This document shows, one piece after another, positions 1-9,011 of a stretch of 64,000 nt of DNA; position 1 is the stretch's first letter; every line of letters starts with the position of its first letter. A model generated the notes under the pieces. It did no database searches. It saw nothing but the letters and a program-made list of their open reading frames with translations, and had not been told where the DNA came from. The DNA comes from Aliidiomarina maris (GTDB lineage Bacteria > Pseudomonadota > Gammaproteobacteria > Enterobacterales > Alteromonadaceae): positions 275,372 to 339,371 of the forward strand of contig NZ_PIPK01000002.1 in the NCBI RefSeq assembly GCF_003987335.1, given 5' to 3'. The position numbers and the translations under genes were made by a program.

Positions 1-2048
1 TCTACATGGTAGCGCTTAAACCACGCCAGCGCGTGCTCAACTTTAGCAATCATATTCGATGGCCGTGCTGACACGCCATGTGAAGCACCGGGCACCCGCA
101 CCATCGCGGTCTCAACACCTAGCAATTGCAGCGCTTGATAGTACTGCTCCGTATCACTAATCGGCGTGCGGCGATCGTCAGTGCCGGTAAACAACAAAGT
201 CGGCGTGGTTACGTTGCCCACTAAAGACAATGGCGAACGCTCCCAGTAATGCTCGTGCTCTTCCCATGGGTTACCTGGGAACTGATTCTGGATCTGGCCA
301 ATATAGCTGTCTGCAGTGAGTACTTTAGACACCCAGTTAATCACCGGGTTAGTCGCCGCAGCGGCATTAAAGCGGTCAGTTAAGCCAATTGCATAGGTAG
401 TCGCGATACCACCAGCTGACCCGCCCGCAATGAATAAATTACGCTCGTCAATGAAGCCTTTTTCAATCATCGCATCGACTGCTGACATATGGTCACCAAA
501 GTCATCAACGGACGCATACTTGTTATCCAGCAGCATGGCGAAATCTTCACCATACGAGGTACTGCCGCGATAGTTGTTGTACACCACCACATAACCTTCG
601 GCTGCGTAGCGTTGTAATTCAGCGCTAAAATGCGGGCCATAGTTGAGGTGTGGGCCACCGTGAATTTCAATGATTAGCGGATACGATTGGCTAGGGTCAA
701 AACCTGGCGGGGTAATGTACCAAGCATGAATTTCGGCATCGTCGGTTTGCGAGCGGTAGGTAAATTCATGCACCTCACCCAACTCCCGTTGCCCTAATAC
801 ATCGGCATTCAGATTGGTCAGGTAAACCGCATCGCGGTTATGACGTTTAAATCCTACATCGCCAGAGCGAGTCGCATGCCCACGGGTGTAAGCAATATCG
901 CCACGCGTGTTCATGCTAAACATGCCGTTGTTGTAGGGGCGACCCGAAGGCATGCCCGACACATCGGTGACCAAATCTTGCATGCGACCACGTAAGGTCA
1001 CACGGGCTAGCTTAGTCGCGCCGCGGTCTTCATAACTGATCACCAACGCATCGTTACCCTGCCAGTACGGCGACGTCACGGAGCGATCAAAGTCGGTCAG
1101 CAATTCGTTAGAGCGCCGTGACGACCAATCCATTACGCGTAACTTACTGTTTGCGTAAGGCACATTGTCAGCAGTGCCATGTGTATACGCTAAACGACGC
1201 CCGTCAGGTGAGAATACTGGGTCGCGTTTGGTACCTGGTTCATCGGTTAACTGCTCAATGTCACCCTGCAAGCTGACTTTATAGAGCTCGTTTTGACGGC
1301 TTTCAAATTCAAAGTTGTCACTCCGGTTGGCGGCAAACACAATGTGTTCACTGTCCGGCGTCCACGCTAACTGACCACCATGATTGAAATTACCTTTGGT
1401 CACTTGGCGTGCGGTACCACCGTCAGCAGCCACAATAAAAATATGCCGATGTGCCGATTCCATTAAACCACGACCGTCTTGCTGATATTGCGCCCGTTCA
1501 AATATCTGCGGACGCTCTGCCCAACTTGCCCCTGCTGGCGGCGTCGGACGGTACACACTGCGGGCAAAATCGCTGGTTGGTGCTTTAACTTCCATACTGA
1601 ACGCCAATTGCTCACCATTCGGTGCCCAACTTAATCCGGATGGCGCGGCGTCAACACTCGAAATTCGAGCACTGCGGTCATGTTCAACCCAATGAATATG
1701 TATCTGATTACGCCCACTTTGACTACTCACAAAGGCTAACCGATCGCCACTTGGAGACCAGACCGGCTGGGTGTAACTGGCATCATCCGCATACAATGGG
1801 TAATGCTCGCCACTTTGGGTGTTAAGCATCCATAAGCTGCGTTGGGTATTGTCGCGCATTACGTCGTTACTATTACGCACGTAGACCACGTGGTCACCTG
1901 AGGGTGATATTTGAATGGCTGATGCGTGTTCTAAATTAAAAATATCTTCAGCGCTGAACGTCGAAGCCTGCGCGCTGGACATGCTAAAGCATGCCAAGCT
2001 GACACAGGTGGCGCCCATAAGCGCAGGTTTTGATAACCAAGCGTACAT
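1..2048 (-). CDS. S9 family (prolyl oligopeptidase-type) peptidase, 3' end outside window
   Basis: The minus-strand reading frame is open from an ATG at 2048 to the window edge, giving about 682 codons without a stop. It begins with a signal peptide (hydrophobic stretch ending near A-Q-A about residue 28), so export to the periplasm is expected. Residues of roughly 30-430 contain repeated WD/PD40-like blades (for example W-S-P-S-G-D-R-L-A-F), the beta-propeller of S9 peptidases. The C-terminal part carries the alpha/beta-hydrolase catalytic elements: the nucleophile elbow G-G-S-A-G-G, a T-G-T-D-D loop for the acid, and G-A-S-H-G for the histidine. The usual S9 elbow is GGSYGG, so Tyr to Ala is a small oddity. 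The family cleaves peptides, often dipeptidyl or acylaminoacyl substrates; the exact substrate cannot be told. Confidence 0.9.
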   Translation of the reverse strand, partial: MYAWLSKPALMGATCVSLACFSMSSAQASTFSAEDIFNLEHASAIQISPSGDHVVYVRNSNDVMRDNTQRSLWMLNTQSGEHYPLYADDASYTQPVWSPSGDRLAFVSSQSGRNQIHIHWVEHDRSARISSVDAAPSGLSWAPNGEQLAFSMEVKAPTSDFARSVYRPTPPAGASWAERPQIFERAQYQQDGRGLMESAHRHIFIVAADGGTARQVTKGNFNHGGQLAWTPDSEHIVFAANRSDNFEFESRQNELYKVSLQGDIEQLTDEPGTKRDPVFSPDGRRLAYTHGTADNVPYANSKLRVMDWSSRRSNELLTDFDRSVTSPYWQGNDALVISYEDRGATKLARVTLRGRMQDLVTDVSGMPSGRPYNNGMFSMNTRGDIAYTRGHATRSGDVGFKRHNRDAVYLTNLNADVLGQRELGEVHEFTYRSQTDDAEIHAWYITPPGFDPSQSYPLIIEIHGGPHLNYGPHFSAELQRYAAEGYVVVYNNYRGSTSYGEDFAMLLDNKYASVDDFGDHMSAVDAMIEKGFIDERNLFIAGGSAGGIATTYAIGLTDRFNAAAATNPVINWVSKVLTADSYIGQIQNQFPGNPWEEHEHYWERSPLSLVGNVTTPTLLFTGTDDRRTPISDTEQYYQALQLLGVETAMVRVPGASHGVSARPSNMIAKVEHALAWFKRYHV

Positions 2049-2058
2049 CGGGTACTCC

Positions 2059-2745
2059 TTATGATTGCGTGATGGGCGGCAACACACTGGTCAGCCAATC
2101 ACGGATATCGGCAATTTGCTGCGGGCAAACTTGGTGCTGCATTGGATACGCTTTGTACTCTACCGCGTAGTCGCGTTGCGTGAGCCAATCACGTGCCTGT
2201 TCACCCAGTTGTACCGGCACCACAGGGTCTGCTGAGCCATGGTGAATTAAAAATGGTGTCGGCTTTTGTTCTGCACTTAAGCGTATGGTTTCTCGGGTGG
2301 CCAAATAAGTCGACAGGCACATCACGCCTGCCAAGCGTTTCTGGTAACTTAATGCTGCTTCGTAGGCCACTGCACCGCCTTGAGAAAAACCGGCTAAAAC
2401 AATACGTTCCGGGGAAATACCACGCTCTATTTCACGCTCAATCAAGGCAATCACCGCATCTGCTGACGCACGCAACTGGTCGGTATCGACCTTACGATCT
2501 AAGCTCATCTCGAGAATGTCATACCAAGCCGGCATTTGCATACCACCGTTAATGGTGACAGCTAATCGCGGTGCATGAGGAAATACATAACGAATATTGA
2601 CTCCTTCTGGCTGCGCTAGATGTGGCACAATGCCAGCAAAATCATTGCCATCCGCGCCCAAACCATGCAGCCAAATCACTGCTGCATTGATTGGTTCGCG
2701 GGTAATCGTTTCGACACAAGGTAAATAAGACATATCAACTTCCAT
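2059..2745 (-). CDS. Carboxylesterase / lysophospholipase-like alpha/beta hydrolase
   Basis: A 228-residue cytosolic alpha/beta hydrolase of the phospholipase/carboxylesterase family (Pfam Abhydrolase_2 type). The N-terminal W-L-H-G-L-G-A-D-G-N-D-F oxyanion segment lies at 25-36, the nucleophile elbow G-F-S-Q-G-G around Ser121, the acid near Asp173 (G-S-A-D-P-V-V) and the histidine near 204, in the expected order and spacing. Length is normal for the family (about 220). Two in-frame ATGs exist (2745 and 2733); either is plausible. It lies 10 bases upstream of the S9 peptidase on the same strand, so co-transcription is likely. The reaction is hydrolysis of short acyl esters; the natural substrate is unknown. 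Confidence 0.88.
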   Translation of the reverse strand: MEVDMSYLPCVETITREPINAAVIWLHGLGADGNDFAGIVPHLAQPEGVNIRYVFPHAPRLAVTINGGMQMPAWYDILEMSLDRKVDTDQLRASADAVIALIEREIERGISPERIVLAGFSQGGAVAYEAALSYQKRLAGVMCLSTYLATRETIRLSAEQKPTPFLIHHGSADPVVPVQLGEQARDWLTQRDYAVEYKAYPMQHQVCPQQIADIRDWLTSVLPPITQS

Positions 2746-2757
2746 TCAATAAATGAC

Positions 2758-3075
2758 TTACAGCAACTCGGATTCAATCTCGAGGTTGCCAGTCAACGCT
2801 TTGTGCACAGGGCACTTATTCGCAATTTCAAGTAACCGTTCGCGCTGTTCGTCGCTCAGCTCGCCAGCTAGCGTAATCCGACGCACGAATTTATCACTTT
2901 TACCGTCGCTTGCACCCTTGGCAATATGCTGCAAATCGACACTGACCTTACTCAATGGCCAGCCCTTATGATTTGCATACATGCGCGGGGTCATCGTGGT
3001 GCAGGCACCTAAGCCCGCGAGCACCATTTCAAACGGTGCCGGGCCCAAATCTTTGCCACCCAGATCTGCAGCCTA
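2758..3075 (-). pseudogene. OsmC-family peroxidase, 5'-truncated
   Basis: The frame encodes A-A-D-L-G-G-K-D-L-G-P-A-P-F-E-M-V-L-A-G-L-G-A-C onwards and ends in the family-typical segment with the second Cys (C-P-V-H-K-A-L-T-G). OsmC proteins are about 135-140 residues and use two cysteines to reduce organic hydroperoxides; both cysteines are present. The first about 30-35 residues are missing: an in-frame TAG lies at 3073-3075, immediately before the A-A-D-L-G-G block, and unrelated sequence follows. The only possible starts are weak (TTG at 3048 gives 96 residues), with no clear ribosome site. The break lies about 24 bases from the heat-shock promoter of the divergent hsp20 gene, suggesting a deletion or rearrangement that removed both promoter and N terminus. 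A short functional product cannot be excluded. Confidence 0.7.
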
Positions 3076-3098
3076 ACATAATTTTTTTGCGTGCTGGG

Positions 3099-3126
3099 CT
3101 TGAAAACAATTTTCCCCGCCCCTAAT
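3099..3126 (+). promoter_or_regulatory. Sigma-32 heat-shock promoter of hsp20
   Basis: CTTGAAA at 3099-3105 matches the sigma-32 -35 element exactly. CCCCTAAT at 3119-3126 is a close match to the -10 consensus CCCCATnT, and the spacer is 13 bases, within the known range. Transcription would start near 3132-3135, leaving a leader of about 80 bases before the hsp20 ATG. Motif match only; no start-site data. Confidence 0.8.
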
Positions 3127-3190
3127 TCTTAAGCGTGGGCGGCGGGTCTCTGAGAGAGCGCTGAACCCACACCAGGTGAAATATGATTTA

Positions 3191-3209
3191 TATCGCTCAA
3201 AAGAGGATA
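3191..3209 (+). ncRNA. ROSE-type RNA thermometer hairpin in the hsp20 leader
   Basis: The leader can form UAUC-G-CUC (3191-3198), loop AAAA (3199-3202) and GAGGAUA (3203-3209): seven base pairs with one bulged G. The 5' arm contains UCGCU, which fits the conserved U(U/C)GCU of ROSE elements, where the bulged G lies opposite the Shine-Dalgarno. Here the 3' arm is the Shine-Dalgarno itself (GAGGA, 6-8 bases before the ATG at 3215). A further imperfect stem (GTGGG at about 3135 with CCCAC at about 3166) lies upstream, as in multi-hairpin ROSE leaders. Expected effect: translation is blocked at low temperature and opens on heat shock, as known for E. coli ibpA. The structure was drawn by eye. Confidence 0.75.
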
Positions 3210-3214
3210 GACCT

Positions 3215-3667
3215 ATGAACAATATCGATTTAACTCCGTTATACCGCAGCAGCATCGGCTTTGACCGTTTAGCATCTATGTTAGACAGCGCCTTGCGCAG
3301 CGACACCAGTTCTGGCGGCTACCCGCCCTACAACATCGAAGCACTAGGTGAAAACCGCTATGGCATTACGATTGCCGTTGCAGGCTTCGAACAAAGTGAG
3401 CTGGACATTCAGGTCGAACGCGGTGTGCTTACCGTGCGTGGTCGTAAAACCGAAGACGACAAAGGCCGTAAGTACTTGTACCAAGGCATTGCAGCGCGTG
3501 CATTTGAACGCAAGTTCAACCTAGCCGAGCATGTGGAAGTGACCGACGCAGAGCTTCGCAATGGACTATTGAATATCCATTTGGTCAAAGAAATTCCAGA
3601 AGCTGAAAAAGCACGCAGTATTAGCATTAAAGATACTGCAAAGAGCCTTGAGCATAAGCAATCCTAA
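3215..3667 (+). CDS. ibpA: Small heat-shock protein, IbpA/Hsp20 family
   Basis: A 150-residue holdase chaperone that binds unfolded proteins in the cytoplasm and hands them to DnaK/ClpB. The N terminus M-N-N-I-D-L-T-P-L-Y-R-S-S-I-G-F-D-R resembles that of IbpA/IbpB. The alpha-crystallin domain follows (about 35-130) with Y-P-P-Y-N-I-E, the G-V-L-T-V-R-G-R-K strand and A-F-E-R-K-F-N-L, then A-E-L-R-N-G-L-L-N-I-H-L. The I-P-E-A segment near 130 corresponds to the C-terminal I-x-[I/P] tail region. I use the ATG at 3215 because a GAGGA site precedes it and the N-terminal homology starts there, not the upstream in-frame ATG at 3176. It has its own sigma-32 promoter, thermometer and terminator, so it is a monocistronic heat-shock gene. 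Confidence 0.95.
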   Translation: MNNIDLTPLYRSSIGFDRLASMLDSALRSDTSSGGYPPYNIEALGENRYGITIAVAGFEQSELDIQVERGVLTVRGRKTEDDKGRKYLYQGIAARAFERKFNLAEHVEVTDAELRNGLLNIHLVKEIPEAEKARSISIKDTAKSLEHKQS

Positions 3668-3697
3668 GCTATGCTTAAAGTCAGAGAGTAGGAATAT

Positions 3698-3740
3698 AAG
3701 CCCCGCCGGGAATGAGAGAGCCTGGCGGGGCTTTTCTTTT
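3698..3740 (+). terminator. Intrinsic terminator after hsp20 (probably bidirectional)
   Basis: Inverted repeat AAGCCCCGCCGGG (3698-3710) / CCTGGCGGGGCTT (3721-3733) with a 10-base loop, followed by TTTTCTTTT. The A-rich opposite side is weaker, but the stem could also stop transcription arriving from the convergent pepA gene. Confidence 0.9.
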
Positions 3741-3757
3741 ACTCGTTTACTACTCTG

Positions 3758-5302
3758 TTACTCACCTTGGCTGTATACATTGACCCACTCAACCAATAAG
3801 CGCACGCCATAGCCTGTTGCGCCCACGGGATGAATACCGCTAGCCGACTGTACTAAACCGTTGCCTGCCATATCCACATGCGCCCAAGGGGTGTCTTCAA
3901 CGAACTCACGCAAGAACATCGCACCTGCAGACGCGCCCGGAGAACCACCGTTGATTAAATCTGCAATATTGCTGCGAATTGTGGTCATGTAGCTTTCGTG
4001 CATAGGTAATTGCCACACCAGCTCGCCAGTGTTATCGCCTGCTACACGCAAAGTTTCTATCATGCGCTCATCATCAGAGAAAATAGCTGAATACGCAGTG
4101 CCCACTGCACCGACTTTAGCACCAGTTAGCGTTGCAATATCAACAATTGCACGCGGGTTAAATTGTGTTTCTGCGTACCATAATCCATCTGCTAAGCCCA
4201 TGCGGCCTTCGGCATCGGTGTTATTGATTTCGATAGTTTTGCCATTACCTGCGGTGAAAATATCACCTGGTACTGAGGAATTCTCATTGATCATATTCAT
4301 GGTCAATGGCACTACGCCAACTACATGACGCGACGAATTCTGTTGCGCGAGGGTTCTAATTGCACCGACTACTGCCGCACCTCCAGCCATATCGCCCTTC
4401 ATGGTGCGCATACCGGAGGCACTTTTCACATTGACGCCACCAGTATCGAAAGTATTGCCTTTACCGACCAACGCTAGAGGCTGCTCATCGCTGCCGCGCC
4501 ATTGCATCGCTAACATCCACGAGCCGTCTTTACTACCAAGTCCAACGCTAAGCATCGCGCCCATGCCCATTTCTTCAACTTGCTCAGGGCTCAAAACGGT
4601 TAATTCAACGCCCATATCTTCCAATTCACGTACACGCTCAATGAATGCACGTGGGCCCATGTCACGCGCTGGCGAATCAACCAGTTCACGGGCTAAAAAC
4701 ACACCTTCCGCCAACGCTAACAAACGGTTGTACTCACCCTCTGCTTGTTCAGTCGCAGTCCAGGTCAAGTTCATAGTTTGACGCGGTTCTGCATCTGACT
4801 TGTAACGGTCAAAATGGTAGCCGCGTAAGTCCATGCCGTGGGCGATTTGCGCGACTTTTAGCGACGGGTTAGCAGCTGAGTTGATCAACTGTGTCGCAAA
4901 CACCACGTTTTCTGCTTTTGCGCTGTTTAACGCAGTAATTAACGCTGCGCCCGCGCGCTCGTTTTGAACACGTGTAGCCGTGTCTAATTCGCCAACGCCC
5001 AACAACACAATCCGGCTTGCGTCACTACCGACTGGCGCGACAACTTCAAGCAAGGCACCTGAACCAGCTTTAAAGTCGTTCACTTGAATCGCACGTTCAA
5101 GCTGCTCACGGGTATTGCGCGCTAGGCCAGGAATATCCAAGGTTTGGGTATCTGCTGGCACCAAAATAACAATGGTATCTGCTTGCGACATTTCAGCCTG
5201 CTGAGTAAAGGCAACATTGGTATTTAGGTAAGAATTTGCTAATGCAGGGGTGGAAGCTAGGGCCAATGCGGCACCAAGCATAAAACTACGGCTTAATTTC
5301 AT
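3758..5302 (-). CDS. Exported leucyl aminopeptidase (M17)
   Basis: A 514-residue M17 cytosol-type aminopeptidase, a two-metal enzyme that removes N-terminal residues. The catalytic half holds the metal-ligand motifs in order: V-G-K-G-N-T-F-D-T-G-G (Lys281, Asp286), M-K-G-D-M-A-G (Asp304) and N-T-D-A-E-G-R (361-367). Unusually for this normally cytosolic family, the protein begins with a clear Sec signal peptide: K-L-S-R, a hydrophobic run, and cleavage probably after A-L-A at residue 22. It should therefore act in the periplasm or outside, probably in peptide nutrition with the S9 peptidase about 2 kb away. ATG at 5302. Monocistronic by spacing. Confidence 0.92.
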   Translation of the reverse strand: MKLSRSFMLGAALALASTPALANSYLNTNVAFTQQAEMSQADTIVILVPADTQTLDIPGLARNTREQLERAIQVNDFKAGSGALLEVVAPVGSDASRIVLLGVGELDTATRVQNERAGAALITALNSAKAENVVFATQLINSAANPSLKVAQIAHGMDLRGYHFDRYKSDAEPRQTMNLTWTATEQAEGEYNRLLALAEGVFLARELVDSPARDMGPRAFIERVRELEDMGVELTVLSPEQVEEMGMGAMLSVGLGSKDGSWMLAMQWRGSDEQPLALVGKGNTFDTGGVNVKSASGMRTMKGDMAGGAAVVGAIRTLAQQNSSRHVVGVVPLTMNMINENSSVPGDIFTAGNGKTIEINNTDAEGRMGLADGLWYAETQFNPRAIVDIATLTGAKVGAVGTAYSAIFSDDERMIETLRVAGDNTGELVWQLPMHESYMTTIRSNIADLINGGSPGASAGAMFLREFVEDTPWAHVDMAGNGLVQSASGIHPVGATGYGVRLLVEWVNVYSQGE

Positions 5303-5406
5303 GGTAAAACCCTTGTTGTGAACGAAAGCACTAGCATGCTGGTTTTACGGTTTAATAACAAGTTCACACAGGTTAATCAGCATAGATTATGCGATTGAAA
5401 GACAGC

Positions 5407-8115
5407 TTAACGGTTGCTCTCCGGCAGTGCTTCAACTGGCATTGGGCGATAGAAATGGAAGCCTTGAAATAAATCACAGCCCAACTGGCGCAAGCGCTTC
5501 GCTTGCGCGTCAGTTTCCACACCTTCGGCAACAATGCGCAATGACAAGGTATGCCCAAGGGACAAAATCGTTTTAATTAGAATTTGATGATGCTCGTCGG
5601 TATCCATATCGCGCACAAAGCTCTGATCTATTTTAAGCTCATCAATAGGCAGGCGGTTTAAATAGCCTAACGACGAATAACCAGTACCAAAATCATCCAA
5701 CGAGAATCTAACCCCAGCACGTTTTAAGCGTGCCATTTTTTCTATCACTTGCTCTATATCTATCATCAGCATTGACTCGGTAATTTCAAGAATCAACTGC
5801 TGCGGCTTTGCGCCAGTCTCGGCTAAGGTAATTAATACCTTTTCAGCAAAATCGATGGCCCGCAGCTGACGCACACTGACATTCACCGAAATAGTCCAAT
5901 GCTGTCGCAGCGGATGGTGCTGCCACGCCACCAGCTGTTTGCACGCCTGCGCTAAGATTGCATCACCAAGGCGCACAATGTCGTCACTTTGTTCTGCAAT
6001 AGGAATAAACACACCGGGGCTAATTAAACCTTTGCTCGGGTGTTGCCAGCGAATTAATGCCTCTAAGCCAGCAATTTCGCCTTCCGCATCCACTTTCGGT
6101 TGGTAATGCAGCAATAGCTGATCAGTACCAATAGCAGCACGCAGTTCTTGCTGTATTTCGAGCTGTTCGCTGATGATTTGTTGAATATGGGCGTCATAAA
6201 AACATTGGGTGTTCCGCCCCGCCTCTTTGGCTCGATACATCGCCTGGTCAGCTTGTTGCAAAATCACGTCGATGTCGCCCTCGCGGCCATCAATCAAGGT
6301 AATACCCGTGCTTAAAGTAATGTGCGCCGCTTGTTGTCCTACTTGAAACGGTTCATTTAACAAGCGTTCAATCTTTTGCAGCACCACTTCAACTTGCGCA
6401 GCAGCCTTATCTTCTTGAGGCGCCAGCTTAGTAAGTAACACCACAAACTCATCGCCGCCTAAACGCGCCACCGTGTCGTGATCACGCACTAAATTCTCTA
6501 AACGCTGACCCACTTCACGCAGCATACGGTCACCTTCCGCATGTCCGTAACTATCATTCAATTGCTTGAATTTATCCACATCGATAAATAAAACCGCTGC
6601 AAATTCATGCTTTAGCATCGCTTGCTTAACGGTTTTATCCAGCCGTTGGCGCAATAACCTACGGTTCGGTAATTGCGTTAGTGCGTCATAGTAGGCCAGC
6701 AAATTAATTTGCGCTTCTGCGCGCTTGCGTTCGGTAATATCTGCGACCACACCATTCCATAGCTGCCCCTCCTCAGCACTTAATTCACCGGGCACCGAAT
6801 GCACACTGACCCAACGCTCCGTACCCTCTTGCAACAAGCGACCTTCCCAGTAAAATTCGCGAACATTGCGCGTTGCGTTATCTTGCTGTTGGTAAAAGCT
6901 AGCGGCATCTTCAGGGTGCAATTGTTGATATACATACTGAGCCAGTGAGGTAGAGGCGGGAAGCGGCTGTTTTAAACCTAAAATATCGCGAAAGCGCTCA
7001 CTGGTGTACGTCATTTGATGGCCATGCTCGCGACTAAGCTTAAACTGAAACACGCCAATGGGTATTAGCCGGGTTAATTCATGATACTGCGCAATTGAGT
7101 GCTGTAATGCCGTGCGCTGAGTATGAATTTCAAGGTTGGCTTTATTTAGCAATCTCTTAGCGCGTATGTAACCGATTACAGTCGCCGCCCCGAACAATAA
7201 CCATAACAATAGAGGGGTTACTAAATTTTGCGCCCACTGCCCCACCACCTGACTTAACGGTTTAGATGCCATGACCGTGAGGGCGTACTCTTCCACGTTT
7301 TCTATCCAAGCGTAGTGAGGCTTTAACGACCCCAGCGGGCCGCTATTGATGCGGATAAACCCACCGTCAAGATTGAGCACATCACGAATTTCCCGGTTTA
7401 CTGGGTGGCTAAAAATGTCGTGTAAGGCATTAGCGGATTCAGGCAGCGGTTGCACGTACGCTAAGTGACCATCGTCGCGCACCACACTCAACGCAAACCG
7501 GTTCGAAGTTGGCATCCGCGCCCAGCTCGCAGTGCCTCCATCGATTTGGTTACCCGCAGTCAACACCCCCATGAGCACATCGCCCGATGTGTCGTAGACA
7601 GGAACCCGGAACGGAATTAGCCACTGTCCCACAGGTTCAAAAAAGTAAGGTTGACCGACTTTAAAGCGCTCATGCTCAATGACTTGCTGAAAGCTATCGC
7701 CGGTTACCCCATGGCGCTGCACGTTGAACAAAGGGGCGCGCAATTCACGCGTGCTGGCAGCGACAAAATTACCTTCTACGTCAAGTAAGCCGTAGCCAAC
7801 CAAGCCCATATCGGTTTCCTGCGCGCGCGCCAAGAAGCGGTCGCCAGACTCGGGGTCATTAAAAACATCGCGATAGGAGAGTTCTTCTGCCATGCCGCGT
7901 AATACCAATTCAAAGGTACGCAAATGGCTACGCATACCTTGCGCCATGAGTTGGCTGGTATGCGCTAATTGTTGGCGCGAGTCACTGACGGTCCGTTGCC
8001 ACGTGTAGGCTGCAATTGCCAGTGCTGCAATAATGAATAGCACTGAAAAAAAGCGCGCAAAAACACGCAACACAGTCACTCTGTCCTGATATGCGGGTAG
8101 TGCCGAAAGCGTCAT
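5407..8115 (-). CDS. Membrane GGDEF/EAL protein with periplasmic sensor and PAS domain
   Basis: A 902-residue cyclic-di-GMP signalling protein. Order: transmembrane helix about 18-39; periplasmic sensor about 40-298 (Cache/CHASE-like size); second helix about 298-318; coiled linker; PAS fold about 345-465 ending in W-N-G-V-V-A-D-I-T-E-R-K; GGDEF domain with intact R-L-G-G-D-E-F (552-557); EAL domain with intact E-A-L-I-R-W (685-690), D-D-F-G-T-G-Y-S-S-L and a C-terminal E-G-V-E-T. All key catalytic motifs look intact, so both diguanylate cyclase and phosphodiesterase activity are possible; which dominates cannot be read from sequence. The ATG at 8115 faces the barrel gene at 8323 divergently across a 207-base gap. 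The signal sensed is unknown. Confidence 0.93.
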   Translation of the reverse strand: MTLSALPAYQDRVTVLRVFARFFSVLFIIAALAIAAYTWQRTVSDSRQQLAHTSQLMAQGMRSHLRTFELVLRGMAEELSYRDVFNDPESGDRFLARAQETDMGLVGYGLLDVEGNFVAASTRELRAPLFNVQRHGVTGDSFQQVIEHERFKVGQPYFFEPVGQWLIPFRVPVYDTSGDVLMGVLTAGNQIDGGTASWARMPTSNRFALSVVRDDGHLAYVQPLPESANALHDIFSHPVNREIRDVLNLDGGFIRINSGPLGSLKPHYAWIENVEEYALTVMASKPLSQVVGQWAQNLVTPLLLWLLFGAATVIGYIRAKRLLNKANLEIHTQRTALQHSIAQYHELTRLIPIGVFQFKLSREHGHQMTYTSERFRDILGLKQPLPASTSLAQYVYQQLHPEDAASFYQQQDNATRNVREFYWEGRLLQEGTERWVSVHSVPGELSAEEGQLWNGVVADITERKRAEAQINLLAYYDALTQLPNRRLLRQRLDKTVKQAMLKHEFAAVLFIDVDKFKQLNDSYGHAEGDRMLREVGQRLENLVRDHDTVARLGGDEFVVLLTKLAPQEDKAAAQVEVVLQKIERLLNEPFQVGQQAAHITLSTGITLIDGREGDIDVILQQADQAMYRAKEAGRNTQCFYDAHIQQIISEQLEIQQELRAAIGTDQLLLHYQPKVDAEGEIAGLEALIRWQHPSKGLISPGVFIPIAEQSDDIVRLGDAILAQACKQLVAWQHHPLRQHWTISVNVSVRQLRAIDFAEKVLITLAETGAKPQQLILEITESMLMIDIEQVIEKMARLKRAGVRFSLDDFGTGYSSLGYLNRLPIDELKIDQSFVRDMDTDEHHQILIKTILSLGHTLSLRIVAEGVETDAQAKRLRQLGCDLFQGFHFYRPMPVEALPESNR

Positions 8116-8322
8116 AATTGACCTTGGCTTATTTATTATTCAATTTTTATCAATGACTTAAAAAGCAAGCTAGCGTTTTTGCACTGCTTTAAAGTCGCCC
8201 CCTCTACGCAACATAATGTAAATTGACGTCCATTTCTAGCCAGCGTTCTTGCAAAAATGTAAATAAATGTACAGGCTACACGTATATCAGCCACTGTCGC
8301 TGAACCATACTCGGAGCAGATC

Positions 8323-8928
8323 ATGAAAAACCATAGCTCACTGATTCAATGGGTTACTGTAGGTGGCCTTGTTACCGCTTTTGCTAGCTTTCCAAGCTTA
8401 GCGGCCTCGCCGTCACTCAATTACTTTGGCGTGCATTACCAAGAGCTTCAAGCTGACAATCAAGTCGACTTTGATGGTATCAGCTTCGAAGTATCCGGAC
8501 GCTTGCGTGACCAATGGCTTTTGAGCGGAAGTTATGCCCAGGTCGAAGGCCCGCGCATCGCTGGCCATGGCAATCTGGATTGGGACATCACCTACGCGCG
8601 TTTAGGCTATATTGCCCACCAGCAAGACCGCTTTGTCAGTTATATCGGCCCGCAAGTGCATTACCTAAGTTTTGAGGTGCCAACCAGCTCAAATACCGAT
8701 AGCGAAACTGGCTTCGGCGCATTCGCAGGCGCTCGCTATATGCTGACCCCACGAGTCGAACTTCAGGGCGAAATCAGTTATAGCAATTTGAGCCACGCCA
8801 ACAGCAGCTACTTTTTGCAATACCAGGTTGGCTTCCGTGCTTATGTTTCCAATCGCTTTGCCCTTGAAGCGCGCGCACAATTGGGCGACTGGGACGGGTT
8901 CATGCTAGGCGGTAGCGTACACTTTTAA
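8323..8928 (+). CDS. Small outer-membrane beta-barrel protein (paralogue of 9637-10254)
   Basis: 201 residues. It has a signal peptide ending near F-P-S-L-A-A and then alternating amphipathic strands with many aromatics, finishing in the terminal strand ...M-L-G-G-S-V-H-F with a C-terminal Phe, the usual signal for barrel assembly. Size suggests an eight-stranded barrel. It aligns by eye along its length with the protein at 9637-10254 (shared Y-I-G-P-Q-V / Y-V-G-P-Q-V, W-G-A-F-A-G-like and L-G-D-W-D-G-F / M-G-D-L-D-G-F blocks), so the two are paralogues. ATG preceded by GGAG. Function unknown; the OmpA/OmpX-like fold is inferred. Confidence 0.75.
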   Translation: MKNHSSLIQWVTVGGLVTAFASFPSLAASPSLNYFGVHYQELQADNQVDFDGISFEVSGRLRDQWLLSGSYAQVEGPRIAGHGNLDWDITYARLGYIAHQQDRFVSYIGPQVHYLSFEVPTSSNTDSETGFGAFAGARYMLTPRVELQGEISYSNLSHANSSYFLQYQVGFRAYVSNRFALEARAQLGDWDGFMLGGSVHF

Positions 8929-9011
8929 TTCAATCTAAAGTGTTGATTAAATGTGACAAGCAGCTAAAAGCAGTCTAGATTTACTGGTGAACAATTAACC
9001 AGGAGAAGTCT

